Part shown: positions 1-10,900 of the stretch, piece after piece | How positions within the stretch are numbered: the stretch's first letter is position 1 | How the letters are laid out: each line of letters opens with the position of its first letter | Assembly: GCA_964057225.1 (NCBI GenBank) | Contig: OZ059898.1 | Span: 5,208,001 to 5,272,000 of the forward strand | DNA length: 64,000 nucleotides | Origin: Auanema rhodensis | Lineage: Eukaryota; Nematoda; Chromadorea; Rhabditida; Rhabditidae | Direction: 5' to 3' | Made by a program: the position numbers and the translations under genes | Notes under the pieces: generated by a model | What the model saw: the letters and a program-made list of their open reading frames with translations, nothing else | The model's database searches: none | What the model was told of the DNA's origin: nothing

Positions 1-547
1 AAAATAATCAAATAATGGAAATGTTTTCAGAAATAACAAATAAAAATCCTGACGTGATGAAGAGGGAGTTCAAATAATTCGTTTTAGGTAATAACATATG
101 AATAGAAGATTTTCTTCAATATTGATGAAAAAGGCGGAATAATATTTTCGCCTATAAACAGACGTAAATACAAGCTATATACAAGTATCCATCAGATTGT
201 TGAAGAAAAGCTTAGAAAATATTCTCAAAACGAAAAAAAAACCAGAAAATGATAGACGAAAACAAGAAATAGAAGGAGGATTAAAGTGAAAGACAACAAA
301 TACCGATAAAAAAAGTAAAAAAAAAAGAAATTTTCTTTCTTCGTGTGAATGGATACCAATACGTATTAATCGTAAACCTGAAGCTTGAACTGTTCAAGCT
401 GTAATAAAAAGCTTTTAAAAAGCTATAATGATTATTCGAATACACTCAAATCCGACAACAACGTTGTAGAATGTCGGAGATCTGATGACTAGGATACTAG
501 TTATAACATCAACTCGATATTAAGTACGTGGAATTGGTCCCATAACG
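1..547. other. Non-coding flank and 3' UTR side of the Yippee-like gene
   Basis: No coding exon is visible. The stretch lies downstream of the minus-strand stop codon at 548-550, so its right part is probably the 3' UTR. It contains a perfect inverted repeat at 382-400 with 9-bp arms, AGCTTGAAC and GTTCAAGCT, around a single T. A T/A-rich stretch follows. No obvious minus-strand AATAAA was found. Confidence 0.5.
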
Positions 548-1740
548 TCACGAAATAGATCTGCGTCTGAATTCATGTTCCTCTTGATCTTCATCCCAGC
601 CATTATCCTTTACCATGTGAGCTAATTCAATAATGAATTTGCCTTCCTTGTACTTTTGTGAAGATTCAAATGCATGTTCCTGTGAAAAAAATAACAAAAT
701 TAATAAAAATAAAAGAAATTTAAATAATTTTTCATTTGAATTTCATTAAAGAATATATGTTTGCATAAAAATTTTATATTCCCAAAGGATATCTCAATAC
801 AAATTGTTCTGTAAATTCTCAAATATTGTCATTTATCGTTCAACTTGACGTCTCGATTTCTTCAGTCAAGTTGCTAACAAAAAGTTATAATGAACTTTTT
901 TATATAGAATTTCTAATATATATTATATATATTTAGTTAAATATATTGAATTTATAAGTATTTTTAATAATTACTTACGTATTTCCATCCAAGTGTTGTT
1001 TTACAATTTTCGCAATAAATATCAGCAACGGCATGTAATCCGGTAAGTAATACACGTTCTTCAGCTGGTCCACATCCAATGTTTACACTTAAATTGAAAT
1101 AAATTATATGATATAGTTAATGAATTAAAATATATTTCAGCTTATTTGATTTAAATATATTTTGCATACGTCAAAGATCATTGAGGAAAAGTTCATAATG
1201 CAATAAGAAATATACCAACAACACTTGTTTCAGGCAAAAATTCAATAAAGTTCTTTTTTTTTGCAAAAAAAAAGATAAATGAACAACATAATTTGTAAGT
1301 TTTTTTGTAACATAAAACTTACACAGCATTGAATAGGTAAGCTTTGCCTTGACTGCCTTGAAATGACTAAAATATTTCAGAATTTTTAATTGAAAATGAA
1401 TGGAAGAATTTTTTACTTTTGAAATTAAATCGCTATGACTAGCCAAATTAGCACGACAATGTAGACAACTATAACAACGATCTCCAGCTGGCAAATAATG
1501 CTGAAAATAGAAGAAACAATGAGTTGCTGAAACTCTATTCATTCATAAAGTTCATTTGAAACAAAAAAAATACAATTTTAATGCATCTTAGATTTATCAC
1601 AATCATTTTTTATAAAATTACTAAGTTAAAAATTATATTTTTAATAATTAATTTTATAATATTTAATATCTTACTTGCAGCATTTTATTTTTTGGAGGAG
1701 TAGTCTTATTATCTTTTTGTGATGTCTCAAGGACTTTCAT
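548..1740 (-). CDS. ypel: Yippee-like (YPEL) zinc-binding protein, 5 exons, 144 aa
   Basis: Exons in transcript order are 1740-1675, 1500-1417, 1366-1323, 1087-979 and 679-548, totalling 435 nt. All introns are GT-AG. The product carries the Yippee domain over about residues 23-140. It has two CxxC zinc-ligand pairs (C34/C37 and C90/C93) and the family blocks [35 protein letters not shown] and [20 protein letters not shown], nearly identical to animal YPEL1-5. YPEL proteins are small nuclear, centrosome or mitotic-apparatus-associated proteins of unclear biochemical function. The N-terminus is uncertain. The frame is open upstream of the chosen ATG to a good acceptor at 1783-1784, so the first exon may be longer, with more coding or UTR exons far upstream. 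Family identity is very secure; the start is moderately so. Confidence 0.93.
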
Positions 1741-1966
1741 TCTGGAAAAAAGACGTGGACGATATTTTGGAGCCAGATCTGCTGTAAAAACATATTATAT
1801 AATATATTTTAATTTTTTTTTTAATTTATACTATATACATATATATATATATATAGTATAAAATTTATAAAATAAAGAGAAAATATAAAAAATAAAATAA
1901 AATTATTGTACACAAGTTTCCAGCTCGTTCATATGATTAACAAGCAATATACATAAGGAAAATATT

Positions 1967-2007
1967 ATATAGTATAGTATAGTATGGTATAGTATGGTAT
2001 AGTATAA
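1967..2007. repeat. Degenerate 5-mer/10-mer tandem repeat (AGTAT/GGTAT)
   Basis: Repeated TATAG and TATGG units follow one another, alternating AGTAT with GGTAT. It is a short, AT-rich simple repeat with no coding potential. Confidence 0.7.
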
Positions 2008-4248
2008 GAAAAGTTTATAAAGTAACTAATTTATATAAAATTAATTATAAAAATTGAGAATAAGTTAGATTAATAGATTTATTCAAATGATATATGGCAA
2101 CAACAACGACAATGATAGTCAAAAGAAAGTAGGAGAAAAGGTGCATAGTGTACTGAAAGAAGACGACGACAATTTGTCAAATGACAAACGCATGAGGTTG
2201 TTGATTACTATTAGGAAAAACATGGATTAATTGACATTAAAGATTGAAAAACAGATAGATGTGATAAAGAATACGGAAGACAAAGTGCAATACCAGAAAT
2301 GGCTTTGAGTGATCTTATACTGAACGACATCTGATGAACTATTGACAAGGAAACGACAAAATGACTATCACTTCTCTTCTTCCCAAGAAGGTCATGTTTA
2401 GCTATACTTGGATCATATAGAATTTTCTTTTTAAGACAATTATTGTCCTTTAATTCAGAAAATTTTTCATATATATACGACATTTGGACTTTTCAAGGTT
2501 TTAGATGGAAGATCAGAGAAAGTTTAAAAAAAAATTGTACAGATAAGATTAAAAGACATATTGTTAAGTAGAAAGTACTTTATTTCTTAAAATATTTGTA
2601 TATTTAAATATACTCAAAGGAGTCATTTTTCATTTAAAACTTACTTAAACTTCAAAAAGTTCGTTTTGTAAAAAAAAAGTTTTGTTATAACTTTATAAAA
2701 AAAAATATTTATAATAATAGATATTGTATTCATATTACAAGAATATTTACTAATTATATACTATTTTAAAAGACAAAAATATATATTCACATACTTAACC
2801 AAACAAATGTAAAACAAAAATATGAATATAAGTAAATGTATTCTTTTTTAAAATGACACAAAGTATGAAAAAAGTAAGAACTAGAAAGAAAAGTTGTTGT
2901 GTTGTTGAAAAAAAAAAGTTTTTTCTCAAAGGCAAAAAATGAACTAAAGAGTTTAGAGAGCAACATGAAATCTTAAAGTTTGACAAGAACAATTTTTTTT
3001 TCAAAATAAAATAATCTAAAGAAAAAAATATGAAAAAAGGGCAAATGCGTAAGCTTTTTATGGGAATTTATGCTTTTTGGACACAAATGAGCTTTCTAGA
3101 GTCTAGAAAACGGACAGAAAACGAATTATAGCTTGAAGTTGAGCAGAAAGCTTTTAGGAAAGCGAAGAAGTGTGTCATAGAAAAGAAAGAAAAAAAGAAG
3201 AAATGTTATAACTATTTTCTACAGTACAAGATAGATTTAGATTATAAATATATAGTATGATCATCGTTGTAATATTAATTTCTAATTGAAAAAGTTTGTT
3301 AAGCAGGAAGAGAATAAGACCATGGCAGCCCTTCTAGAAAAGGACTCTGCACGAGGAAAATGGTGCAGAAAAAGGGGAGGAGTTTATAGTTGAAGATGAA
3401 AGACGGAACTAAAGTGTAAGATATATAGAGAGAGAAGAACGACATAGAAAAGGAAGTATGACGAAAACATGTGAGGGACAGCCATAGAGAGAGAGGAAAA
3501 GGGAGTGGACAAGAGAATGCCTAAGGGCATACGCCCTTTGCTTAAATGTCTGACTATGAAAAAAGGTCACATGTGGTAAAAGTGAAAAAAGAAAATGAGC
3601 ATAGACGAGTTGAACGGACAGGCACCATGTATCACATAGAGTAAAAGAGGCAGAAGCATATAGAGAGAGAGTGAAAATTGGGTGTGTAAGATAGGCAGAA
3701 AGAGAGAGAATGAGAGAGACTGAGAGACATAGAGAGAGAGAAAAAAAGAAAGAAAAAAAGATAAAAGTTATCTTACGTGAAAAAATTCGTTTTCAAGAAA
3801 CGAATGTTTAAATGAATTTGTGCTATCATGCAATGAATGAACGTTGATATAACCTTTGGTTTAGATAGTACGAACGTAGGTCAGTCGGATCAAGCTCACA
3901 GCTCGGATGTTGTCGTAAAGCTGGTGAGAAGGATCACATTTAGAAAGATTGAACACAGTTGTGCAGTTGATTGCTAATAGTTAAGATGAGAATGAGGGTA
4001 GTGTGCTCGCTGACATAGACCACGAGAAAAAAAAGAATAATGAATGCATGAAATAAGTGACTGAGAAAGGAAAAAAATGAGAAAAAAAAGTAAAAAATAT
4101 GTTTGAAGATTCTGCATGAAGATGAATTCAAGTTTCATTGCTTTGTTAGAAACTTGAATAAGTGATTATAAATTGAAAATTATGTAGCATTTATGTTAAA
4201 AATAATTTTTGATATATGAAATAGTAGTCATATGTATATGGTTCTGTT

Positions 4249-4285
4249 TATATACATATGTACATACATACATACATACATACAT
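4249..4285. repeat. TACA tetranucleotide microsatellite
   Basis: Consecutive TACA units are flanked by imperfect inverted copies of ATATGTATATGGTT on the left and AACCATATGTATAT on the right. The whole block could fold into a long imperfect hairpin. Confidence 0.7.
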
Positions 4286-4879
4286 ATAACCATATGTATA
4301 TTTAATGAAATAGAATAAAAAATATTTTTTTTTGTATTAAATGTTGAAAACAAAATTTCTGATCTCTATTATGTATAAGTTCAACTTTCTTTGTTTTAAT
4401 GTTCTATGTATGCATATGCAAGAGCTTTTGCTCTTTCCGCTCAGAAAAAAAATTCTTCTTTGAAATACGAAACATACATGTATATGCATATATCTATATA
4501 GACAACTTATCTTTTGAAAAAGAACTTTTTTTTCTAATGTCATAAGCTCTTATTCAAGTTTCAAGTTGATCTCTCATTTTTAGTTCAACACACCTTAGTT
4601 CATTATGCAAGTGCACAAATAGCACATAAAATGATCAATATTAAGAAAAGACATATATTTTTTTATAAAACAAATAATAAATCAAAATGAAATATTATAT
4701 AAAAATAAAGATATATAGATATGTAAATCAAGTTGAAAAATTAATCAAAATTATTTGATTTCTTTTTTTTTTCTTTTTTAAAAGAGATATTTCTTTCACA
4801 AAAACAATACATTTCTTTCAATCTTTTTGAATATTTGTCCAAATAATTGTTTTATACTTTGGGAACAGCAAAAGTCTCT

Positions 4880-5115
4880 TAAAGGGTTTTCAGTTCTCTC
4901 TCTCTCTGTCTTATTCCTTGTGGTATATTCAAATACTCACATAAGACACATATCCTTCACTCTCTATATAGATCGTTGTTTCATTTTAATTTTCAACTTT
5001 TTTTTCTCGTTCTCTCTTTCTCTATCTTTCTCACACACTCTCTCTCTCTCTCTCTTTCTCGCTCTCTCTTTCACTTGTCAATCTTTTTTCCTTTTTCTTT
5101 TTCTTTCTCTTTCAT
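4880..5115. repeat. CT-rich low-complexity block
   Basis: Long runs of CT, TTTC and CTTT dominate the plus strand, with a dense (CT)n core near 5036-5070. An open frame crosses it, but the translation is almost only Ser, Leu and Phe from the repeat, so it is not called as a gene. Confidence 0.7.
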
Positions 5116-5176
5116 TTACATATTATATACATTCTTTATATCAATCACTTAATCACACATTTTGCTTCATTTTCAA

Positions 5177-5210
5177 TGCTTTGAGCACGAGCTATATCTC
5201 GTGTTAAGCA
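5177..5210. repeat. Small inverted repeat (hairpin), CACGAG/CTCGTG stem
   Basis: The inner arms CACGAG (5186-5191) and CTCGTG (5198-5203) flank CTATAT. The outer arms TGCTT (5177-5181) and AAGCA (5206-5210) extend the stem across a small bulge. A second perfect 7-bp stem lies at 5230-5236/5246-5252. A third possible pairing, GCCCT/AGGGC, spans 5277-5314. Function is unknown. Confidence 0.55.
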
Positions 5211-6149
5211 TACTGGCTTAGCACAAAAGTCCTCATTATAGTTTGATGAGGATCTAGTTTGCAAAAACAGTAAAAAGCCCTATCTACTTCATAGCTATCT
5301 ACAATTGTCAGGGCAAATAGCATCTCAACAACACTCAGTACAGAAGAACTTTCATAATATATATATCTATATATGAAAATAGTATATATAGTAAAGAGTA
5401 TATTAGACATAAAGAGAAAAACAAAAACGGATTGGGTTGTACTAAATATGGAAGAAATTTTTTAAAAAAATTAAATAGATAATGGTTTATAAAAGCAATA
5501 AAAAATATTTATAATAATTATATTAATTATATGATTTAACTGACTTATTAAAATAATTTTTTTTTGAAAATATAAATCAAACAGTTAGTTTACAACAAAA
5601 ACTTTTTTCTTTTTAATTGTTTGAATTCTTATGATTTCTATTCTTGAGCAAATGGAGCAAATGCATATTTTTGTTTTTTTCATTAATTGATTGTATATGT
5701 TAGAGCTGCAAAGTAAATAAAATTATATACTATATCCATAAAACTGGATTGAAATAATGCTTGGAAATGGAGGAAAATATTAACTTTCAGCTTGAAAACT
5801 TAAAAGCAATAGATCACTAAGAATGCAATAGCACTTTGATGCATTTCATCAGAATCGTTTTGTTCGGAAAGTACATGTTCACTATTTATCTGTGTTTTTT
5901 AGATTATTATATCAATTATTAAATTATCTATGTAAATATTATAAAGATATATAGAAATTACTTCAAATGATTTATATATATAGCATAAGAAACTAGTTAT
6001 AGATAGAGTTAGCTATATATACATATAGCTAGTTAAGTAATATACATATATTTGTATATAATATATGAAAATAACAAGAAAGGTGGGGAGGATAGTTTGA
6101 TCTTATCATTACCGGAAGAGATGAGAAACCGGGACTAGATATGAACGAA

Positions 6150-6178
6150 AGCAAGCAAGCAAGGCAAGCAAGCAAGCA
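6150..6178. repeat. GCAA tetranucleotide repeat
   Basis: Units of GCAA (read also as AAGC) run nearly uninterrupted, with one extra G at the centre. It is a simple sequence repeat in non-coding DNA. Confidence 0.7.
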
Positions 6179-6834
6179 TGATCAAAGAGAAGAAGATGAA
6201 GCTACAAAGAAGTTGATAGAGACTAAAATCAAGAGGTTATGAATGGGTGGAGAGTGAAAGACGAAAAACTAAATCTTGTTCTATAGTTATACGAAAATTA
6301 CGAATACTAGTTAGTTAGAAATGAGAAAAGTGAGGAGGAGGAAGAAGAAGATTCGAAAGAGTTAACTGAATAAAACGAGAAGAATTTAGTTAAAAGAAAG
6401 AGATAATGATGATGATTCAATTCTAATTTTATAATATTTTCTAGAATTCTTATATATACGTATTAAAGGATTATAAAATTGTTTTATAATTTATAAGTTT
6501 GATTATTAAATAATTTTTTTAATAAAATTAAATATATGGAAGACTCATCATTTCTTTGGTTTATCCTGATTATAATATTATAAAATCTTGATATTGAATT
6601 AAATGATATTGAATAGTATTAATAATAAATATATGTTTCATATAGTATATATAGAAATTTTATATAATATCCAATCTAAAATTTGCAAAATATTACAAAA
6701 TTTAAAAATTCAAAATGTTCTATAGATTTTACAACATAATACATATATACATGTTATGTTTATATCAAGTTAATATAAAGTTGATAGAATGAACTAAAAA
6801 AGGTTCAATTGTTCATTCATGACGTGATGATCAT

Positions 6835-6871
6835 ATACTATATGTATACTATATGTATACTATATGTATAA
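6835..6871. repeat. Three-copy 11-bp tandem repeat ACTATATGTAT
   Basis: The 11-mer ACTATATGTAT occurs about three times head to tail. It is AT-rich and non-coding. Confidence 0.7.
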
Positions 6872-7776
6872 ATATAATGATTAGAACAATAATTACATCA
6901 GAAAGCTAAATAGACAACAATTACTTGTTTGAAATATTTTATTTTTCTCCCAAAGTTTTGATCAGATTGAATTTCAATGCTATTTCATTCTATTATTTTC
7001 CCGGCTTTTCGTATCCGAAGCTTAATCTACCTCCGTTATGCCCTATATAGTAGAGAGAAGCTGAATATCTTTTCAGAAAAATGTCAATATTTTATGAAAA
7101 AAAAATTTTTTTCCCTTTTAAAGAAGGAAATGAAACAAATTTCTAATGATATGTAAAATGAATTGGGGTGTATTATGTTTTGGAGAATGTTCAGAAATTA
7201 AGAAGATATTTAGTACAGTTTATCTCAGGAAATGATTGGTAATGGACATCATATGATAGATAACATTGATAAGAAAATAAATTAGATGATTATATAGTTC
7301 AATGATTAAAGTAAATATTTAATAACTTATGTTTGGTAATATTAAATTTTTAAAAAAATGGAAAATTTCAAGTCAATATTAGATGAGAAATGAATATTTT
7401 TGTGAAAAGAAATTTTTTCAACAAAATCAAAAATAAACAATTATTTTGAACTTCTCTTTATCAATGAGAATCAAATACGTGTATTTATATAAGAAATCTA
7501 AATAAACTTAAAGCATTGTGCTTGAGCACTCTATATTCCTAAAAAACCTTAAAAACTCTATCTTTTTCTAATACTTCGTAATTCTTTATAAATCTCTTTT
7601 AACTGATCAATATTCGTGTAAGTTGAACCTAAGGCTCTTTTTACTCATGACTCATAGGCTACTCATCCCCCACGCATATCTCCGCAGAATAAGCATGAGA
7701 TAACGCTTGCTTCTCCTCCCCCTTTTTGTATCTCTGAATTCTCTAAGTTAACATTATATCTTGCCTCTCGCGTTAG

Positions 7777-7784
7777 TATATAAG
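7777..7784 (+). promoter_or_regulatory. TATA box of the 5' LTR promoter
   Basis: TATATAAG lies in a GC-richer context within the repeat, about 75 bp before AATAAA and 140 bp before the frame's first ATG. This is the expected place for the retroelement promoter. The same sequence recurs at 16486-16493 in the 3' LTR. Confidence 0.65.
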
Positions 7785-7851
7785 CCGAGAGGATTCCTCA
7801 AATTCTCATGTGTCAATAGTGTAAAAGAATTTATTCTTGTTACCGTTGCAT

Positions 7852-7857
7852 AATAAA
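7852..7857 (+). promoter_or_regulatory. Polyadenylation signal AATAAA in the LTR
   Basis: The canonical hexamer AATAAA lies downstream of the TATA box within the repeat. The copy at 16561-16566 in the 3' LTR would direct 3'-end formation of the genomic transcript. Confidence 0.6.
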
Positions 7858-7916
7858 TATTCTCTCCATATTCTCTTCGATCAAGAGCACTACAAAAATC
7901 TACCACTGAACCAACT

Positions 7917-10900
7917 ATGCCACTGCTCCGCTCACCCATTTCTAAGGACACGACGGCGCAAAACATGGTGCATCAGGCCGAGCCTAGTGAAGCAGCCCGC
8001 GCCGAAGCGTGGATTGGAAAATGCTACCAACTATTGGAAAAGATTCGCGAATCGGACAACAAAAGGAAATCGTTCGTCAACCGAACGGTTAACTATCATT
8101 CTAACCGTGCCTCCAATATGATTGAAATTCGTCTCACGGAAATAAGATCTATCCAAGAGGACACCGAAGCAATCCAAAACTTGATCGAGGAAATGAGAAA
8201 CATAACGGACAACCTAACGGCAGAGGATCAAGAACGCCTAACCGCCAACGAGTGTACTCTCAGAAGACACATCAAATCTCTCACGGACTACAAAATCCAT
8301 ATCGAAGGACAAATCGAGTTTCTTCGCAACTCGAGACAAGATCAGGACCTGAGAGGAACAATTCCTCGTCTACAAACTCCACAACTTGAAGAGTCAATTG
8401 GAGGATTTCCCTCGAACCAGGACACCAACATCAATCAAGGACATCCTATGATAGTCCAAGATAATTACCGCTATCGCCAGACAGTGAAACCAGTTGACAT
8501 TCCAAAGTTTGATGGTAACATCAAGAACTGGACCAATTTCTGGACACTTTTCAACCGGCTTATCCATACCGCCAACATACAGGACATTGAGAAGTTCAAT
8601 TACCTTCGCCAATCACTCACGGGTGAAGCAGCCTCATTGATTTCCTCATTTTCAACTGATGAAGAGTCGTACCACCCAGCGGTAAGCTACCTGAGAAGTG
8701 TCTACGATCACGAAGACAAAATTCTCCGATATCTCATGCTCGATTTCATACAACTGAAAGCGCAATCTCCGAGCAACAAGGACTTATTGCTCCTTATGAG
8801 AAAAATTAATGGGATAGCAAGACAAACTGAAAGGAACAATGAAGCTGCCCTCAATGCACTTGCCATCGTCCTTATTCAACAAAAACTGCCTGGACACATC
8901 CTGCAAGAAGTCTACCGCTCAGGATCCAACTCGAACATGAACTGGAGACAACTAGTGGACAATACCGAAAAATACCTCCAACATGAACAAGAGGTTAAAA
9001 ACATTTCATCGGACCTGCAGACGAAACCGGTTCCAAGAACCATGCATCAATCCTACAACAGACAGAACTTTGTCACCAATAACCGTCCAAAACCGGATAA
9101 CAAAAAACCTTCCGGTAAGCAAACCTCGAACAGCTGCATATTTTGTCAAAAACCACACGCCCCATGGACCTGTGACACTCCAAAGACAAGGAAAGAGAGA
9201 CTGACCATACTGAATCAGGACAAAAGATGCATAAACTGTCTCAGAAAATCTCACGCAACAGAAGCATGCCCAAGCAAGCGCTTATGTTCGAACTGTGGAG
9301 GAAAACATATTGACCTTCTCTGCCTCAAAAAGAAAACGACAAAAGTCAACTTAACGAACAGCTTCCCCATGGAAGACGAGGACGAAGAGGAACACGTTAT
9401 ACAGTTTTCAACTCAAACGAAAACTAACCAATACCACAGCGCATTGTTACCCATTGGACAAATAGAGCTCCTTCATAAGGACAGGACCATATCAATCCCA
9501 GCCCTACTAGACTGTGGATCAGACACTTCATTTATCGACGAGGACCTATCTAAGGAACTGGAACTCCCAATAGTGGAATCCAAAAGAGTCAAAATCAAAA
9601 CATTTGGTAACACAGCATCAATCGAAAGACTCAACAAAGTGGAAACAATGTTCAAAGGACACAATTCCCACATCCTCGCACAACTTTGGACTAAGAAAGT
9701 CCTAACAGGACCTATTTCTACCGTCCGATTCTCTAAACCGACCAACACGTGCTACAAGCTGAACAAAAATATGAAGATAACTCCAAGAATCCTCATAGGA
9801 TCTGACCTCATGTGGCAAGCATTAATCTCAGTCGAACCATTATCCAAGGAACACATGGTAGTACACACCCAGTTCGGAGACTTTATTACCGGCCAAGCCA
9901 CAAACCAGAAGTCGTTGAATGCTCACTCAGTAATATCGGAAGACTTATCCATTTCAATTCCAATATGGAACAAAAGCTTTGTAGAAGAACAAAGCGAATT
10001 CACCGGAACAGAAGCTGAGGAAAAAACCGCCAGAGACAAACTAATTCTGGATCAATTCAAGGAAACAATCCAACAAAAAGAAGATGGTTACTACGTATCA
10101 TTCCCATGGAAAGACAACGCCCATCTACTCCCCGACAACAAAGTTTTAGCACTCAAAAGACTCACCAGTCTTGTACTAAAACTATCCCAACAACCAACAT
10201 TACTCGAAGGATACAACAAAATAATTGAAGAACAGTTGGACCTAGGAATAATCGAAGAAGCTAAGGACCCTTATCCCAACGCATACAGGATCCATTACAT
10301 AGCTCACCAAGCAGTAGTAACTCCTCAGAAAGAGACTACTAAAATCAGGATTGTCTACGATGCTTCTGGACATTATCAAAACAAGCCTAGCTTGAACGAC
10401 GTCATACACCAAGGACCACTAATCTTACCATCACTAATTGGAATGATTCTAAGATTTAGATGTGGAAACACAGCTATGATAGCGGACGTACAAAAAGCCT
10501 TCTTACAAATTCGACTCCATGAGTCAGAAAGAGATGCTACTCGTTTCTTTTGGCTCAGAGATATTCATCAACCACTAAGCACGGACAACACCAGAACTCT
10601 ACGATTCTGCCGAGTACCATTTGGCATCAATGCATCACCATTCCTTCTCGGAGCCACCATACGACACCACCTACAGAAGAAAAGCTCAGAAAGTCTTTTA
10701 GCACATAAAATCAAAGACAATCTTTATGTGGACAACTTACTCCTTGCCTCTGACTCAGCAGACCAAGTCAGAATGTGGTATTCCGAAACAAAGGATATAT
10801 TCCAGGAAATGAATATGAAACTCCAAGAGTTCATATCCAACGATCAGATATTCAATTCAAATCTGACTCCTGAAGAACGGAATGCCTCCACAACACCTAA

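Larger units (their letters stand above)
1741..7516. other. Gene-poor AT-rich region left of the retroelement
   Basis: No supported exon, tRNA or rRNA was found. The region holds purine-rich plus-strand stretches (about 3400-3760), a pyrimidine-rich block (about 4880-5115), several short tandem repeats and a cluster of small hairpins near 5177-5314. Most open frames of 60 or more codons are on the minus strand, are low in complexity and lack family features, so none is called. The region may be intron or upstream sequence of the Yippee-like gene. Confidence 0.45.
7517..7948 (+). repeat. 5' long terminal repeat
   Basis: This 432-bp direct repeat matches 16226-16657 at every position I compared. 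It begins TGTGCTTGAGCACTC, contains a TATA-box-like TATATAAG at 7777-7784 and an AATAAA at 7852-7857. That gives a plausible U3-R-U5 order with transcription starting near 7805. The start codon of the polyprotein frame (7917) lies inside the repeat. The exact 3' boundary is uncertain because the shared sequence does not end in CA; the true LTR could run a little further. Confidence 0.92.

Noticed and set aside
4827..5207. 126-codon plus-strand open frame
   Set aside because: Its translation is mostly Ser/Leu/Phe produced by the CT-rich repeat, with no family features.
7965..7983. Possible tRNA primer-binding site TGGTGCATCAGGCCGAG after AAAACA
   Set aside because: Its complement does not fit a normal tRNA 3' end: the position expected to be the invariant C61 would be T. 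Kept only as a remark in the LTR-end finding.
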